DNA of 64,000 bases from Lysinibacillus antri (GTDB lineage Bacteria > Bacillota > Bacilli > Bacillales_A > Planococcaceae), in the NCBI RefSeq assembly GCF_003977595.1, contig NZ_RYYR01000013.1, positions 1 to 64,000 of the forward strand, written 5' to 3'. Under the pieces are notes generated by a model, which saw only the letters and a list, made by a program, of their open reading frames with translations, was not told the origin of the DNA and did not search any database. Position 1 is the first letter of the stretch, and each line of letters opens with the position of its first letter. The position numbers and the translations under genes were made by a program. Positions 1 to 8,095 of the stretch are shown piece by piece.

Positions 1-50
1 GTTTTCATTTTACTTTTAGAAATTTCTTAAGTTTATTGTAAAAGAAAAAA

Positions 51-92
51 GACTGTAGGCAAACTCGAAATTTATCGAGTTTGTCTACAGTC
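51..92 (-). terminator. Intrinsic terminator of the lipoprotein gene
   Basis: An 18-bp nearly perfect stem (51-68 with 75-92) has a 6-nt loop. On the minus strand it is followed by a run of T (complement of 45-50), so it ends transcription of the lipoprotein gene at 158-808. Confidence 0.75.
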
Positions 93-95
93 TGA

Positions 96-127
96 GGCAT
101 TCAGAAGTGATCTGAATGCCTTTTTTG
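96..127 (+). terminator. Intrinsic terminator for a gene left of the window
   Basis: GGCATTCAG pairs with CTGAATGCC (96-104 with 112-120) and is followed by TTTTTTG on the plus strand. It would terminate a plus-strand gene entering from the left. Together with the hairpin at 51-92 it forms a back-to-back pair between convergent genes. Confidence 0.75.
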
Positions 128-157
128 TTTCATAATGATACAATGGTTTATTTGTTG

Positions 158-808
158 TTATTTTGCAGTAATTGTTAACCCCATTTTCATCATTGCATCG
201 GATAAATCATGTGATGTTTTGTCATAGATGGATAAACGGTAAATGAATTCATCTTTTTCAAGTACAACCATAATAACTTCTTCTTCACCTAAGTTTGCCA
301 TATATGCAGTCGAATTTTTATATTGACCAGCTTTCACATAAGGTGTTAAATCAAAGGCTTCATATTGCTCACTTATAGCTTTCATCGTTTCTTCTGTATT
401 GGTAACGATATTTTCAAACGTTGTATCATTTACAGACATTGGTTCAATACGCATAAATATAGCGTCATCTTTTTCAAGGAATAACACATCTCGACCAGGT
501 TCTTCTGCAGTTAGTGAAAACCCAGGTATCGCTTGTATTGTATATAGTTCGCTATCGATTGAAGTAGTTTTTTCTGTATGCTCTTTATCATTTGACGTAT
601 AAGTAATGGATTGCCCGTTTCCATCGTTTGTTGGTTCTTCTTCGTTCGTTATAGGTGGATTATCCGTTTCTACACTATCTTTAATTTTACTATCGTCAGC
701 AGTAATCGTATCACTAGCGGGTTCTGTTTGTGGATCTGCAGTGTTACATGCTGTTAGAACTAGTAATGCTAGCACAAAGGTCAATAATAATCGAAAGTTC
801 ATTTTCAT
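158..808 (-). CDS. Putative lipoprotein of unknown function
   Basis: The 216-residue protein starts with a lipoprotein signal peptide: a basic start, a hydrophobic core, and a lipobox ending LTAC with Cys at residue 21. An acidic, Ser/Thr/Asp/Glu-rich linker (about residues 24-80) follows, then a compact C-terminal domain (about 85-216). It is therefore predicted to be lipid-anchored on the outer face of the membrane. The start is supported by AAGGAGG 8 nt upstream (818-824). I do not recognise the C-terminal domain as a named family. The gene is monocistronic and ends in its own terminator at 51-92. Confidence 0.8.
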   Translation of the reverse strand: MKMNFRLLLTFVLALLVLTACNTADPQTEPASDTITADDSKIKDSVETDNPPITNEEEPTNDGNGQSITYTSNDKEHTEKTTSIDSELYTIQAIPGFSLTAEEPGRDVLFLEKDDAIFMRIEPMSVNDTTFENIVTNTEETMKAISEQYEAFDLTPYVKAGQYKNSTAYMANLGEEEVIMVVLEKDEFIYRLSIYDKTSHDLSDAMMKMGLTITAK

Positions 809-875
809 AAAATTTATCCTCCTTGTTGTATTAAACGTTTAAATTTGCTAAAAGTTTCAAAATTCCTCCATCGCT

Positions 876-1487
876 TTAAGACAATGGGGCAATCATAAAT
901 AATAATAAGATAAATACTTCGTGAGAGACGATGATGAGTGGCATACTCTTCTTCCACTCATAAAGGAAGCCCCATACAAGGCCTGTAACAAGCGCTGCAA
1001 CGGCTCCAAGTACAAATCCACTAATCCATACTGAAAAGGCAAATAACACGCTTGTAATCAGTACAGCAATCCAAGGAGATACCCATTTTTTTAATTGTTG
1101 CTGAATATACCCTCGCCAGAATAGTTCTTCACCCACAACGATAATAAAAATTAATAATAGGTAATGCCAAATGTTTGCTGGACCATATTCATTTAAAAAT
1201 TTTGAGATAGTTTTTGCAGTACTTCCATCAATTTTTACTAATACAATATAACCTAACTTTACGATTGCATAGAGAATGGTACCGTAACCCACTCCAAAAA
1301 TTAGATATTTCCATGTTGGAAGCTCGTCCTTAAAATCTCCTGCAATTGTCGCGATTGCGATACCGACAAGCAGTGTAAAGGTGTAAAGATACCAAAAGAT
1401 TTGAGATTCCTCAAAAGTGTAAAATAATATGGTATAGATGAATAACAATGAAAGAAGGAGTGCTACATTTTGTTTAGAAAATCTCAT
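876..1487 (-). CDS. CPBP family intramembrane protease-like protein
   Basis: This is a multi-pass membrane protein of the CPBP (CAAX protease and bacteriocin-processing, Abi) family. The motif EExxxR (EELFWR) lies near residue 120 in the expected hydrophobic setting, and a later SHEVF segment resembles motif 3. The usual motif 2 (FxxxH) reads FAFSV, so its histidine seems to be missing, which could mean an altered or lost protease activity. An upstream in-frame start at 1538 is possible, but AAGGAGGAGG sits just before the ATG at 1487. The region above it is occupied by the terminator of the next gene, so I prefer 1487 (203 residues). The substrate is unknown. Confidence 0.75.
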   Translation of the reverse strand: MRFSKQNVALLLSLLFIYTILFYTFEESQIFWYLYTFTLLVGIAIATIAGDFKDELPTWKYLIFGVGYGTILYAIVKLGYIVLVKIDGSTAKTISKFLNEYGPANIWHYLLLIFIIVVGEELFWRGYIQQQLKKWVSPWIAVLITSVLFAFSVWISGFVLGAVAALVTGLVWGFLYEWKKSMPLIIVSHEVFILLLFMIAPLS

Positions 1488-1515
1488 TTGTTCTAACCTC
1501 CTCCTTAACATATTA

Positions 1516-1561
1516 TCAAAAAAAAATTTCCCTATCATCTTTTAACGATAGAAAGGGAAAT
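1516..1561 (-). terminator. Intrinsic terminator of the YkvS-like gene
   Basis: An inverted repeat (AATTTCCC..GGGAAATT, 1526-1561) is followed on the minus strand by nine T residues. It lies downstream of the gene at 1651-1833. It also overlaps the longer possible N-terminus of the CPBP gene, which argues for the shorter start of that gene. Confidence 0.75.
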
Positions 1562-1650
1562 TAAATTAATATACTGTTTGATGTAGGAAAGTGAAAATGA
1601 CGGTTATTTGTTTTAATCAGTACCATGATATATGGTAGTAATTTCATTGG

Positions 1651-1833
1651 TTAAAATTGAGTTACTATTTTATATCGTTTATGGTTTACAACTGTTTTTT
1701 CTTCCATCTCAAGGTCATGAAAATTATCCATAATTGTTAAGTCTACAATTACAGAGTTTTCATTTACTTTTTCAACAATGCCTTTTAAACCCTCTTTAAA
1801 CTCGACAATATTTCCAACCTCTGCTATTTTCAT
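1651..1833 (-). CDS. YkvS-like small protein (DUF2187 type)
   Basis: A 60-residue protein starting MKIAEVGNIVEFKEG, with a KOW/SH3-like small beta-barrel pattern (GNIVEFKEGLKGIVEKV..SVIVDLT). It resembles the B. subtilis YkvS/DUF2187 family, whose role is not known to me. An upstream in-frame Met at 1875 exists, but AAGGAG lies 9 nt before the ATG at 1833, so 1833 is chosen. The terminator at 1516-1561 follows. Confidence 0.7.
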   Translation of the reverse strand: MKIAEVGNIVEFKEGLKGIVEKVNENSVIVDLTIMDNFHDLEMEEKTVVNHKRYKIVTQF

Positions 1834-1930
1834 AAGAGTCAGCTCCTTATCGACTAATATTAAGAAAGTTTGCATTAATTTTTAAAAAAAGTAAAGAGCT
1901 TTTTGAATAATTCATCAATTTTAACTATTT

Positions 1931-1997
1931 TATCTTCATTAAGCTAATAAATATCAGCTAAATGAAGATAAAGCCCCGACGGATGTCACGGATTTTT
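1931..1997 (+). other. Structured leader-like intergenic element
   Basis: A long imperfect hairpin (TATCTTCATT at 1931-1940 with AATGAAGATA at 1961-1970, plus inner AGCT/AGCT) is followed by a GC-rich block (1974-1991) in which CCG and CGG can pair, and then TTTTT. It lies just before the 65-residue gene. It may be a terminator-like attenuator or a cis-regulatory RNA. I cannot assign it to a known riboswitch class. Confidence 0.4.
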
Positions 1998-2019
1998 ACA
2001 TGAAAGTAAGGTGTTTTTT

Positions 2020-2208
2020 ATGGAAATTTATAAAAATATGATTGAACAACTAAAAAAACGGGAAGTAAAGAGTATAGAAATTAAAAAAGAAGAGTTTTTA
2101 CAATTTCGTGAGGTATTAGTGAAGGACGAATTATTTAAACATTTCCGGGGAGAGGCTAAACAGGGGGGGAATGTTGTTTTTACCTTTTTAGACCAGCCTA
2201 GAAGTTAA
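2020..2208 (+). CDS. Small hypothetical protein
   Basis: A 62-residue, charged, largely helical protein (MEIYKNMIEQLKKREVKS..) with no membrane segment or signal peptide. An in-frame GTG at 2011 would add three residues. The AAGG at about 2008-2011 is better placed for the ATG at 2020. I do not recognise the family. It stands alone between the structured element at 1931-1997 and the Spo0E-like gene. Confidence 0.55.
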   Translation: MEIYKNMIEQLKKREVKSIEIKKEEFLQFREVLVKDELFKHFRGEAKQGGNVVFTFLDQPRS

Positions 2209-2296
2209 ATGTCGAACTTTGTCAAAGGATTTTCACCCTATTATTAGTAGGAAAATATTATAATGGGAGAACATCACGAATTTTAGGAGGGGTTTT

Positions 2297-2482
2297 GTGG
2301 GAAGAAACCTTTTGAAAAAACTTGAAGAGACAAGACAATTGATGATTGAATCGGGAATGGAAAATGGTCTTCAAAACCCAAAAACAATTCGTTTGAGTAA
2401 AAAATTAGATCGACTAATGAATCAAATTGATGATGAACCCACTCTATTAGAAAATGAACAGCACCATAAATATATACAATAA
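2297..2482 (+). CDS. Spo0E-like aspartyl-phosphate phosphatase
   Basis: A 61-residue two-helix protein of the Spo0E family, which dephosphorylates Spo0A~P and so delays sporulation. The family signature near residues 35-47 is recognisable (IRLSKKLDRLMNQ, corresponding to the SxxLD core). Length and helix pattern fit YisI/YnzD/Spo0E-type proteins. The start is GTG at 2297, with AGGAGGGG about 7 nt upstream. A TATAAT hexamer lies at 2259-2264, but without a convincing -35. Monocistronic, with a terminator at 2565-2598. Confidence 0.75.
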   Translation: MGRNLLKKLEETRQLMIESGMENGLQNPKTIRLSKKLDRLMNQIDDEPTLLENEQHHKYIQ

Positions 2483-2564
2483 TTTTTTTGAAATATTGGT
2501 TTAAAATTTTTTAGGCATGGGAATATTAATTATGAACACAGCAACATTCTCATTTCCCCCTTTT

Positions 2565-2598
2565 AGAGCAGGAGTTTATACTTCCTGCTCTCTTTTTT
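2565..2598 (+). terminator. Intrinsic terminator of the Spo0E-like gene
   Basis: AGAGCAGGA pairs with TCCTGCTCT (2565-2573 with 2583-2591) and is followed by CTTTTTT. Confidence 0.8.
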
Positions 2599-2672
2599 GT
2601 GGGTAAAATGTAAAAAATGTGTAATTATTCCACACAAATATCTACAAGTAACAATTCTTTTGATACACTAAA

Positions 2673-2863
2673 ATAAAGTGAAACTTCAATCCGTGGGGGT
2701 TTTCTTCATCCCCCACGGATTGTTAGTTGAACCAATCGGGCTTTTATAGGCAGTTGATCTCCCACTTATCTTTTTCGCTTCACTAAAATCTTGAAGTGGG
2801 AGTCTTGTACCTGTCGTAAAGCTTTCGGTACAGATACATTACTGCCCGTTAATGCGGGATAAA
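2673..2863 (-). mobile_element. tnpB-less IS200/IS605-like element, long subtype, copy 1
   Basis: Read on the minus strand, the element begins after a TTTAT pentamer with a left-end hairpin (CCCG-loop-CGGG). It continues through a 9-bp stem (CTCCCACTT..AAGTGGGAG) and ends in a 13-bp GC-rich hairpin (CAATCCGTGGGGG with its complement) plus AAGTTTCACTTTAT. TTTAT at the left junction, subterminal hairpins at both ends and no terminal inverted repeats are typical of IS200/IS605 transposition. No transposase or tnpB is present. This copy carries about 33 nt extra (about 2809-2842) that the copies at 52.7 and 58.1 kb lack. It lies immediately upstream of the dehydrogenase gene at 2891. Confidence 0.65.
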
Positions 2864-2890
2864 TGGAAGATGTAAAGGAGACACGTAGTC

Positions 2891-3763
2891 ATGGGACAAA
2901 GTAAAAAAATCGCCTTTATCGGTACTGGTGTAATGGGATCAAGTATCGTTCAACATTTATTAAAAGCGAATTATGAAGTAACAATTTATACGCGTACAAA
3001 AGAGAAAGCACAAGAGTTATTAAATCAGGGTGCTTTATGGGCTGAAACCCCAAGTAAAGCGGCAGAAAATAAAGATATTATATTCACAATGGTTGGTTTT
3101 CCATCTGATGTCGAAGAAGTATATTGTGGTGAAGATGGTATATTTCAAGCCGCTAAAAAGGGTGCCATTGTTATCGATATGACGACATCTGAGCCCTCAC
3201 TAGCAATCAAACTGTACGATGAGGCAAAGAAGAATGGCATTGGTAGTCTTGATGCACCTGTTTCTGGCGGTGATATTGGTGCAAAAAATGGCACACTTTC
3301 GATTATGGTCGGGGGAGATCAAGATACATTTTCAGAAGTATATCCGATTCTACAATTATTCGGCTCGAATATAGTGTATCAAGGTGGAGCTGGAGCTGGT
3401 CAACATACAAAAATGTGTAACCAAATTTTAATAACGACAAATATGATTGGTGTTTGTGAGTCCATTAGCTATGGCTTAAAAGCAGGTTTAGATATTGAAA
3501 AAGTATTTCAATCAATTTCGAGTGGTGCAGCAGGATCGTGGTCGTTATCGAATCTTGGTCCCCGTATGATAAAAGGGGATTTAGAACCAGGCTTTTACAT
3601 CAAACACTTTCTAAAAGACATGAATATAGCAATTAACGAAGCAGAACGCATGAATTTAGATTTACCGGGTTTAAAATTATCAAAGGAGCTATATACAACC
3701 CTTATAGAAAAAGGCTATGGAGAAAAAGGAACCCAAGCATTAATAAAGTATTATGAAGGATAA
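2891..3763 (+). CDS. 3-hydroxyisobutyrate dehydrogenase-like NAD(P)-dependent oxidoreductase
   Basis: A 290-residue beta-hydroxyacid dehydrogenase. The N-terminal Rossmann domain has the nucleotide loop IGTGVMGSSI (residues 9-18). The family substrate motif DAPVSGGDIGAKNGTLSIMV lies near residue 120, and the helical domain around GAGAGQHTKMCNQ carries the catalytic Lys. The family oxidises 3-hydroxyisobutyrate, tartronate semialdehyde or related acids. The exact substrate cannot be read from sequence. AAGGAG lies 10 nt before the ATG. The gene is bracketed by two directly repeated IS605-like elements. Its stop codon TAA (3761-3763) lies within the junction pentamer of the downstream copy, so the insertion may have set the C-terminus. 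Confidence 0.85.
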   Translation: MGQSKKIAFIGTGVMGSSIVQHLLKANYEVTIYTRTKEKAQELLNQGALWAETPSKAAENKDIIFTMVGFPSDVEEVYCGEDGIFQAAKKGAIVIDMTTSEPSLAIKLYDEAKKNGIGSLDAPVSGGDIGAKNGTLSIMVGGDQDTFSEVYPILQLFGSNIVYQGGAGAGQHTKMCNQILITTNMIGVCESISYGLKAGLDIEKVFQSISSGAAGSWSLSNLGPRMIKGDLEPGFYIKHFLKDMNIAINEAERMNLDLPGLKLSKELYTTLIEKGYGEKGTQALIKYYEG

Positions 3764-3951
3764 AGTGAAACTTCAATCCGTGGGGGTTTTCTTCATCCCC
3801 CACGGATTGTTAGTTGAACCAATCGGGCTTTTACGGGCAGTTGATCTCCCACTTATCTTTTTCGCTTCACTAAAATCTTGAGGTGGGAGTCTTGTACCTG
3901 TAGCTAAAGCTTTCGGTACAGATACATTACTGCCCGTTAATGCGGGATAAA
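3760..3951 (-). mobile_element. tnpB-less IS200/IS605-like element, long subtype, copy 2
   Basis: Nearly identical to copy 1 (2673-2863) and in the same orientation, including the extra segment with TGTACC/GGTACA pairing. On the minus strand it starts after TTTAT (complement of 3947-3951) and ends at ATAAA (3760-3764). That right junction contains the stop codon of the dehydrogenase gene. It has no coding capacity. The short reading frames across it are by-products of the hairpins. Confidence 0.65.
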
Positions 3952-3990
3952 GTAGACCTTGAAACCAATTTAAAGGATAGGAGAGAGTAA

Positions 3991-5304
3991 ATGGCCAAAC
4001 AACAAAGGAATACAATCCCTGGGCAAAGAAGTCAGCTTGCTTTATTTCTGTCTTTACCTATTCTTTCATGGGCATTTTATGACTTTGCTAACACGATTTT
4101 TTCGTCCAACATTAATACGGTGTTTTTTCCTTTCTACATGGATGAAGTGTTAGGGACAAACGAAGTACGACAGCAAGTAGCGAGCACATTTATTTCATAT
4201 GCCAATGCGGTTGCAAGTTTCTTTTTAGTTTTATTTTCGCCTCTGTTTGGGGTATGGATTGATAATACCGGATACAAAAAAAGGTTCATTGTTTGGTTTG
4301 CTTCGATTTCCATCCTTTTCACGTTTCTCATGGGTGTTTTTGCTCAGTTTGATTTTAATCTCGACTATTCGGGAATACCATTGAGTTTATTTTTAGTTGT
4401 GATTAGCTTTGTTATCGCAAAATTTTTCTTTAATTCAAGTTTAGTATTTTATGATACGATGATGGCCGACCTTGGGACAAAAGAAGAAATGCCCCTTATA
4501 TCAGGTTTTGGAGTTGCAGTAGGGTATTTAGGTACGATTTTTGGTTTACTAGTTTACTTGTTTGTAAGTGATGGAGATTTCCATCGCGCCTTTATTCCAA
4601 CCGCCATTCTTTATTTGCTTTTCTCATTGCCATTATTTTTCTTTATAAAAGATCAACCTATTCCTAAAGCCCAACGTAAGTCGATGAAATTTTTAGATGG
4701 TTATAAGGAAATTGTTCATACATTTAAAGAAATGAAAAAGCACAAATCTATATTTACCTTCATGATTGCATACTTTTTCTTAAATGATGCTATTGCAACA
4801 ACTATTGCCATGATGGCCGTATATGCAACAGCTATTGTAGGGTTTTCTTCTGGTCAATTTATCATTCTTTATTTAGTAAGTACCATCTCTACAGTAATAG
4901 GTTCTTTAGTTTTTGGTTATATTACAAAAGCAATTGGTGCAAGGAGAGCGGTTACCATTGTGGCAATTCTCATGATCATAGCCCTAACTGTTGCGGTTTT
5001 CGCTACCCACCAATGGATGTTCTGGATTGCAGGTAGTATGTTTGGGATTTCCCTTGGCTCAATGTGGGTGACGTCTCGAACACTTATTATTGAACTCTCA
5101 CCAGAGGAAAAACGCGGTCAATTTTTCGGTCTATTTGCTTTTTCCGGGAAAGTATCGTCTATCATCGGACCAGCCACTTATGGAACTGTGACACTTTTGT
5201 TAAAAGACTACGGTACATTAGCTAGTAGAGTTGCATTAGGGTCATTAATTATCCTTACAATTATCGGACTTCTTGTACATTTAAAAGTTAAGAATGAAAC
5301 GTAA
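3991..5304 (+). CDS. MFS transporter, UMF1/Atg22-like family
   Basis: A 437-residue protein with about 12 hydrophobic segments. The early motif SWAFYDFANTIFSSNI is characteristic of the UMF1 (Atg22-like) branch of the major facilitator superfamily, and the loop motif GVWIDNTGYKKR near residue 90 corresponds to the MFS A-motif. It probably exports a small molecule across the cytoplasmic membrane. The substrate is unknown, though family members have been linked to amino acid efflux. GGAG precedes the ATG by about 7 nt. It lies downstream of copy 2 of the IS605-like element. Confidence 0.8.
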   Translation: MAKQQRNTIPGQRSQLALFLSLPILSWAFYDFANTIFSSNINTVFFPFYMDEVLGTNEVRQQVASTFISYANAVASFFLVLFSPLFGVWIDNTGYKKRFIVWFASISILFTFLMGVFAQFDFNLDYSGIPLSLFLVVISFVIAKFFFNSSLVFYDTMMADLGTKEEMPLISGFGVAVGYLGTIFGLLVYLFVSDGDFHRAFIPTAILYLLFSLPLFFFIKDQPIPKAQRKSMKFLDGYKEIVHTFKEMKKHKSIFTFMIAYFFLNDAIATTIAMMAVYATAIVGFSSGQFIILYLVSTISTVIGSLVFGYITKAIGARRAVTIVAILMIIALTVAVFATHQWMFWIAGSMFGISLGSMWVTSRTLIIELSPEEKRGQFFGLFAFSGKVSSIIGPATYGTVTLLLKDYGTLASRVALGSLIILTIIGLLVHLKVKNET

Positions 5305-5390
5305 AAACGATTATAGGAGAAAAGACTTCCCTATGATACAATCAAATTATATTACTAGATATTTATAGTTAGGGAAGGAGCGGGAAACTT

Positions 5391-6293
5391 ATGGAGCAAA
5401 AAGGTATTTTACTTGAGAGTGGAACAAATGAACTTGAAATAGTAGAGTTTGAAGTTTCAAATAATAAGTTTGGAATTAATGTTATTAAAGTAAAAGAAAT
5501 CATTCAACCGATTCCAGTTACATTTATTCCCCATGCACACCCACATGTTGAGGGGATCGTTCAGTTGCGCGGTGAAGTATTACCAGTTGTAAACATGCTA
5601 AAAGTATTAGGTATTCCGAGTGGGGAATTTAGCTCACAACAAAAATATATTGTGGCGGAATTCAATAAACAAAAAGTAGTTTTCCATGTGGATAATGTTA
5701 CGCAAATTCACCGTATTTCTTGGGATCAAATTGAGAAGCCATCTGATATGTATCAAGGTGGTACTTCACAAGTAATCGGCGTAATTAAACAAAACAACTC
5801 GATGATCTTATTATTAGATTTTGAGAAAATTATGGTCGACATTAACCCAGATTCAGGCATTAGTATGGAATCGGTTAAAAAACTAGGGAAACGCCAACGC
5901 TCAGAAAAGAAAATTGTCTGTGCAGAAGATTCCCCGCTTCTACGTAAATTGCTTCATGACACAATGAATGAAGCAGGATATGTAAATCTTGAGTTTTTTG
6001 AAAATGGACGAGATGCATATGAGTATTTAGAAGGACTATTAAAATCAGGTAAAAAAATTGAAGAACAAGTCCAATTAGTTATTACAGATATTGAAATGCC
6101 TCAAATGGATGGTCATCATTTAACGAAAAAAATCAAATCACATCCAGAACTTGGGAAATTACCTGTTATTATTTTCTCAAGTTTAATTACAGATGATTTA
6201 CGCCATAAAGGTGAAGAAGTAGGCGCTGAAGATCAAATTAGTAAGCCAGAAATCGCTGAGTTAATCATAAAAACAGATGAATTGATTTTATAA
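5391..6293 (+). CDS. cheV: Chemotaxis coupling protein CheV (CheW-receiver fusion)
   Basis: A 300-residue protein with an N-terminal CheW domain (about 15-150; VEGIVQLRGEVLPVVNM) and a C-terminal receiver (about 173-300). The receiver has the acidic pair ED at 179-180, the phospho-acceptor Asp near 233 (ITDIEMPQMDG), Ser263/264 and Lys285 (SKPE). CheV couples chemoreceptors to CheA and takes part in adaptation through phosphorylation. GGAAGGAG lies upstream of the ATG. cheV also lies near the yku genes in B. subtilis, consistent with the synteny seen here. Confidence 0.93.
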   Translation: MEQKGILLESGTNELEIVEFEVSNNKFGINVIKVKEIIQPIPVTFIPHAHPHVEGIVQLRGEVLPVVNMLKVLGIPSGEFSSQQKYIVAEFNKQKVVFHVDNVTQIHRISWDQIEKPSDMYQGGTSQVIGVIKQNNSMILLLDFEKIMVDINPDSGISMESVKKLGKRQRSEKKIVCAEDSPLLRKLLHDTMNEAGYVNLEFFENGRDAYEYLEGLLKSGKKIEEQVQLVITDIEMPQMDGHHLTKKIKSHPELGKLPVIIFSSLITDDLRHKGEEVGAEDQISKPEIAELIIKTDELIL

Positions 6294-6344
6294 TAAATAA
6301 TATAAACTCCGACTCGAAGTTTAAGCAAATTTTATATGTTTTGA

Positions 6345-6378
6345 CGAAGGCCGGTTAATTAAAATATCCGGTCTTTTC
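6345..6378 (+). terminator. Intrinsic terminator of cheV
   Basis: AAGGCCGG and CCGGTCTT pair across a short AT-rich loop, followed by TTTTC. Confidence 0.65.
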
Positions 6379-6529
6379 TATTGTTCATTTTGGAGCAGCT
6401 AGCAACTTGCTTTTTAATTTCCTTTTGGAAAATATTGTTTAAACCAAGAACGAATGAACCATTCTGATAGTAGAAGGTTACATACAATAAAAGTAGCCCA
6501 TATCGAATATAAAAGAGAGAAGTGATACT

Positions 6530-8095
6530 GTGGAAAGTTTAAATACAGCTATTATTGATATTGGTTCAAATACGATCCGTCTTGTTCTTTATAAATACAA
6601 TTCAAAAGAAGGGCTACGTGAATTTGGCAATATTAAAACGGTTGCAAGACTACGCACCTATATTCAATCAAATGGTGAAATGTCTGAGCAAGGAATTACT
6701 ATTTTAGCAGATACTTTAAATGCATTTAAAAAAATATTAGATGACTATGAAGTAACGGACATATATGCTGCTGCTACAGCGGCAGTTCGTCAAGCGAAAA
6801 ATAAAGATTTGATTATAAAGCGCATGGCAGAAGAAACTGGTATTACCATTGATTTATTAAGCGAAGAAGAGGAAGCTTATTTTGGTTATATCGCAGTAGC
6901 TCATTCCATGGACACTCCGTCTGCCGTTACAATAGACATTGGTGGAGGATCAACGGAGCTTACGTTGTTTGTGAACAAAAAATTACAAAAAACGATAAGT
7001 TTTCCATTTGGTACAGTTTCTCTTAAGCAAAAGTTTGTTGCTGGCGATATAATTAATGAAGAAGAAAAAAAACTTTTACATCAATATGTTAAAAAGCAAT
7101 TTGAAAAATTAGAGTGGATCAGGGACGTACAATTACCAGTTGTTGCAATTGGTGGTAGTGCTCGTAATATTGCACAAGTTCATCAACATATTGTTAACTA
7201 TCCGATATCAGGAGTACACCAATATGAAATGAAGATAGACGATTTAACTAATTTAAGTACAACCTTAAGTAAAATGTCTTTTGAACAGTTAAAACAGTTA
7301 GATGGTTTATCTTCTGATCGAGCAGACATTATCGAAATTGCCCTCGAGGTATTTCGTAGTTTAATGAGTGTTGTCCGTGCTAAGAAGTTCCAAGTAAGTA
7401 AAAAGGGATTACGTGAAGGATTAATTATCAATCGTGTACTACAAAGCGATCCACAAAGCTTTGATAAAAATAATGTATTTAATGTAAACGCAAAAAGACT
7501 TACCTATGAGTATGGGCGCCAAAATGAAGAATGTTTGATGCTAACAACAATCACAGAACAGTTTTATAAAGAAAGTTGTAGGTTGAATTTATTTATTTAT
7601 AACGAGGATCACTTAAATTTACTTAAAAAAGCAGCTAAGGTTTTTTCATTAGGTGAATACATCGAGCAGGATTCTTCCAATCAACATACGTTTTATTTAC
7701 TTGCAAATCAATCGATTGCAGGACTGTCCCATGTAGAACGGGTGAAAGTAGCATTACTCGCATCTTACAAAAATAAAGACTATTTCCGTCGCTTTTCGGC
7801 GCCATTTTTAACTTGGTTTACACGGGAAGAATTGAAGTCATTGAAAGATTTCGGTGCCATATTGAAATTTATTTATTCTTTAAATGTTTCCAAACGGAAT
7901 GTTGTAAAGGATATTAAATTTGAAATAGTCAACGATACGATACACATTTATATTACGGCGAGTAAACTTCCAATGGCAGAGATATACCACGCTGAGCGCC
8001 AGAAAAAACATATCGAACGTGTGTTTAAGAAACCTGTAAAAATTGAATTTATTAAAGAGGGTGTAGGAGATGACAACAGAAATTTCTCAAGGTGA
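6530..8095 (+). CDS. ppx: Exopolyphosphatase, Ppx/GppA family
   Basis: A 521-residue enzyme that removes terminal phosphates from inorganic polyphosphate, or the 5'-phosphate of pppGpp. The actin-like fold is shown by IIDIGSNTIRLVLY at residues 8-21 (phosphate 1 loop) and TIDIGGGSTELTLF near 140 (phosphate 2 loop). The C-terminal third (from about 320) is the helical HD-like domain of long Ppx proteins. The start is GTG at 6530, preceded by a purine-rich AAGAGAGAAG. It overlaps ppk by 26 bp, which implies translational coupling of opposing polyphosphate enzymes. Confidence 0.9.
   Translation: MESLNTAIIDIGSNTIRLVLYKYNSKEGLREFGNIKTVARLRTYIQSNGEMSEQGITILADTLNAFKKILDDYEVTDIYAAATAAVRQAKNKDLIIKRMAEETGITIDLLSEEEEAYFGYIAVAHSMDTPSAVTIDIGGGSTELTLFVNKKLQKTISFPFGTVSLKQKFVAGDIINEEEKKLLHQYVKKQFEKLEWIRDVQLPVVAIGGSARNIAQVHQHIVNYPISGVHQYEMKIDDLTNLSTTLSKMSFEQLKQLDGLSSDRADIIEIALEVFRSLMSVVRAKKFQVSKKGLREGLIINRVLQSDPQSFDKNNVFNVNAKRLTYEYGRQNEECLMLTTITEQFYKESCRLNLFIYNEDHLNLLKKAAKVFSLGEYIEQDSSNQHTFYLLANQSIAGLSHVERVKVALLASYKNKDYFRRFSAPFLTWFTREELKSLKDFGAILKFIYSLNVSKRNVVKDIKFEIVNDTIHIYITASKLPMAEIYHAERQKKHIERVFKKPVKIEFIKEGVGDDNRNFSR

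Noticed and set aside
3773-4015. Minus-strand 80-codon frame across the IS605-like element
   Set aside because: It runs through the element hairpins into the start of the MFS gene, has no ribosome binding site, and the same element copies elsewhere do not keep the frame.
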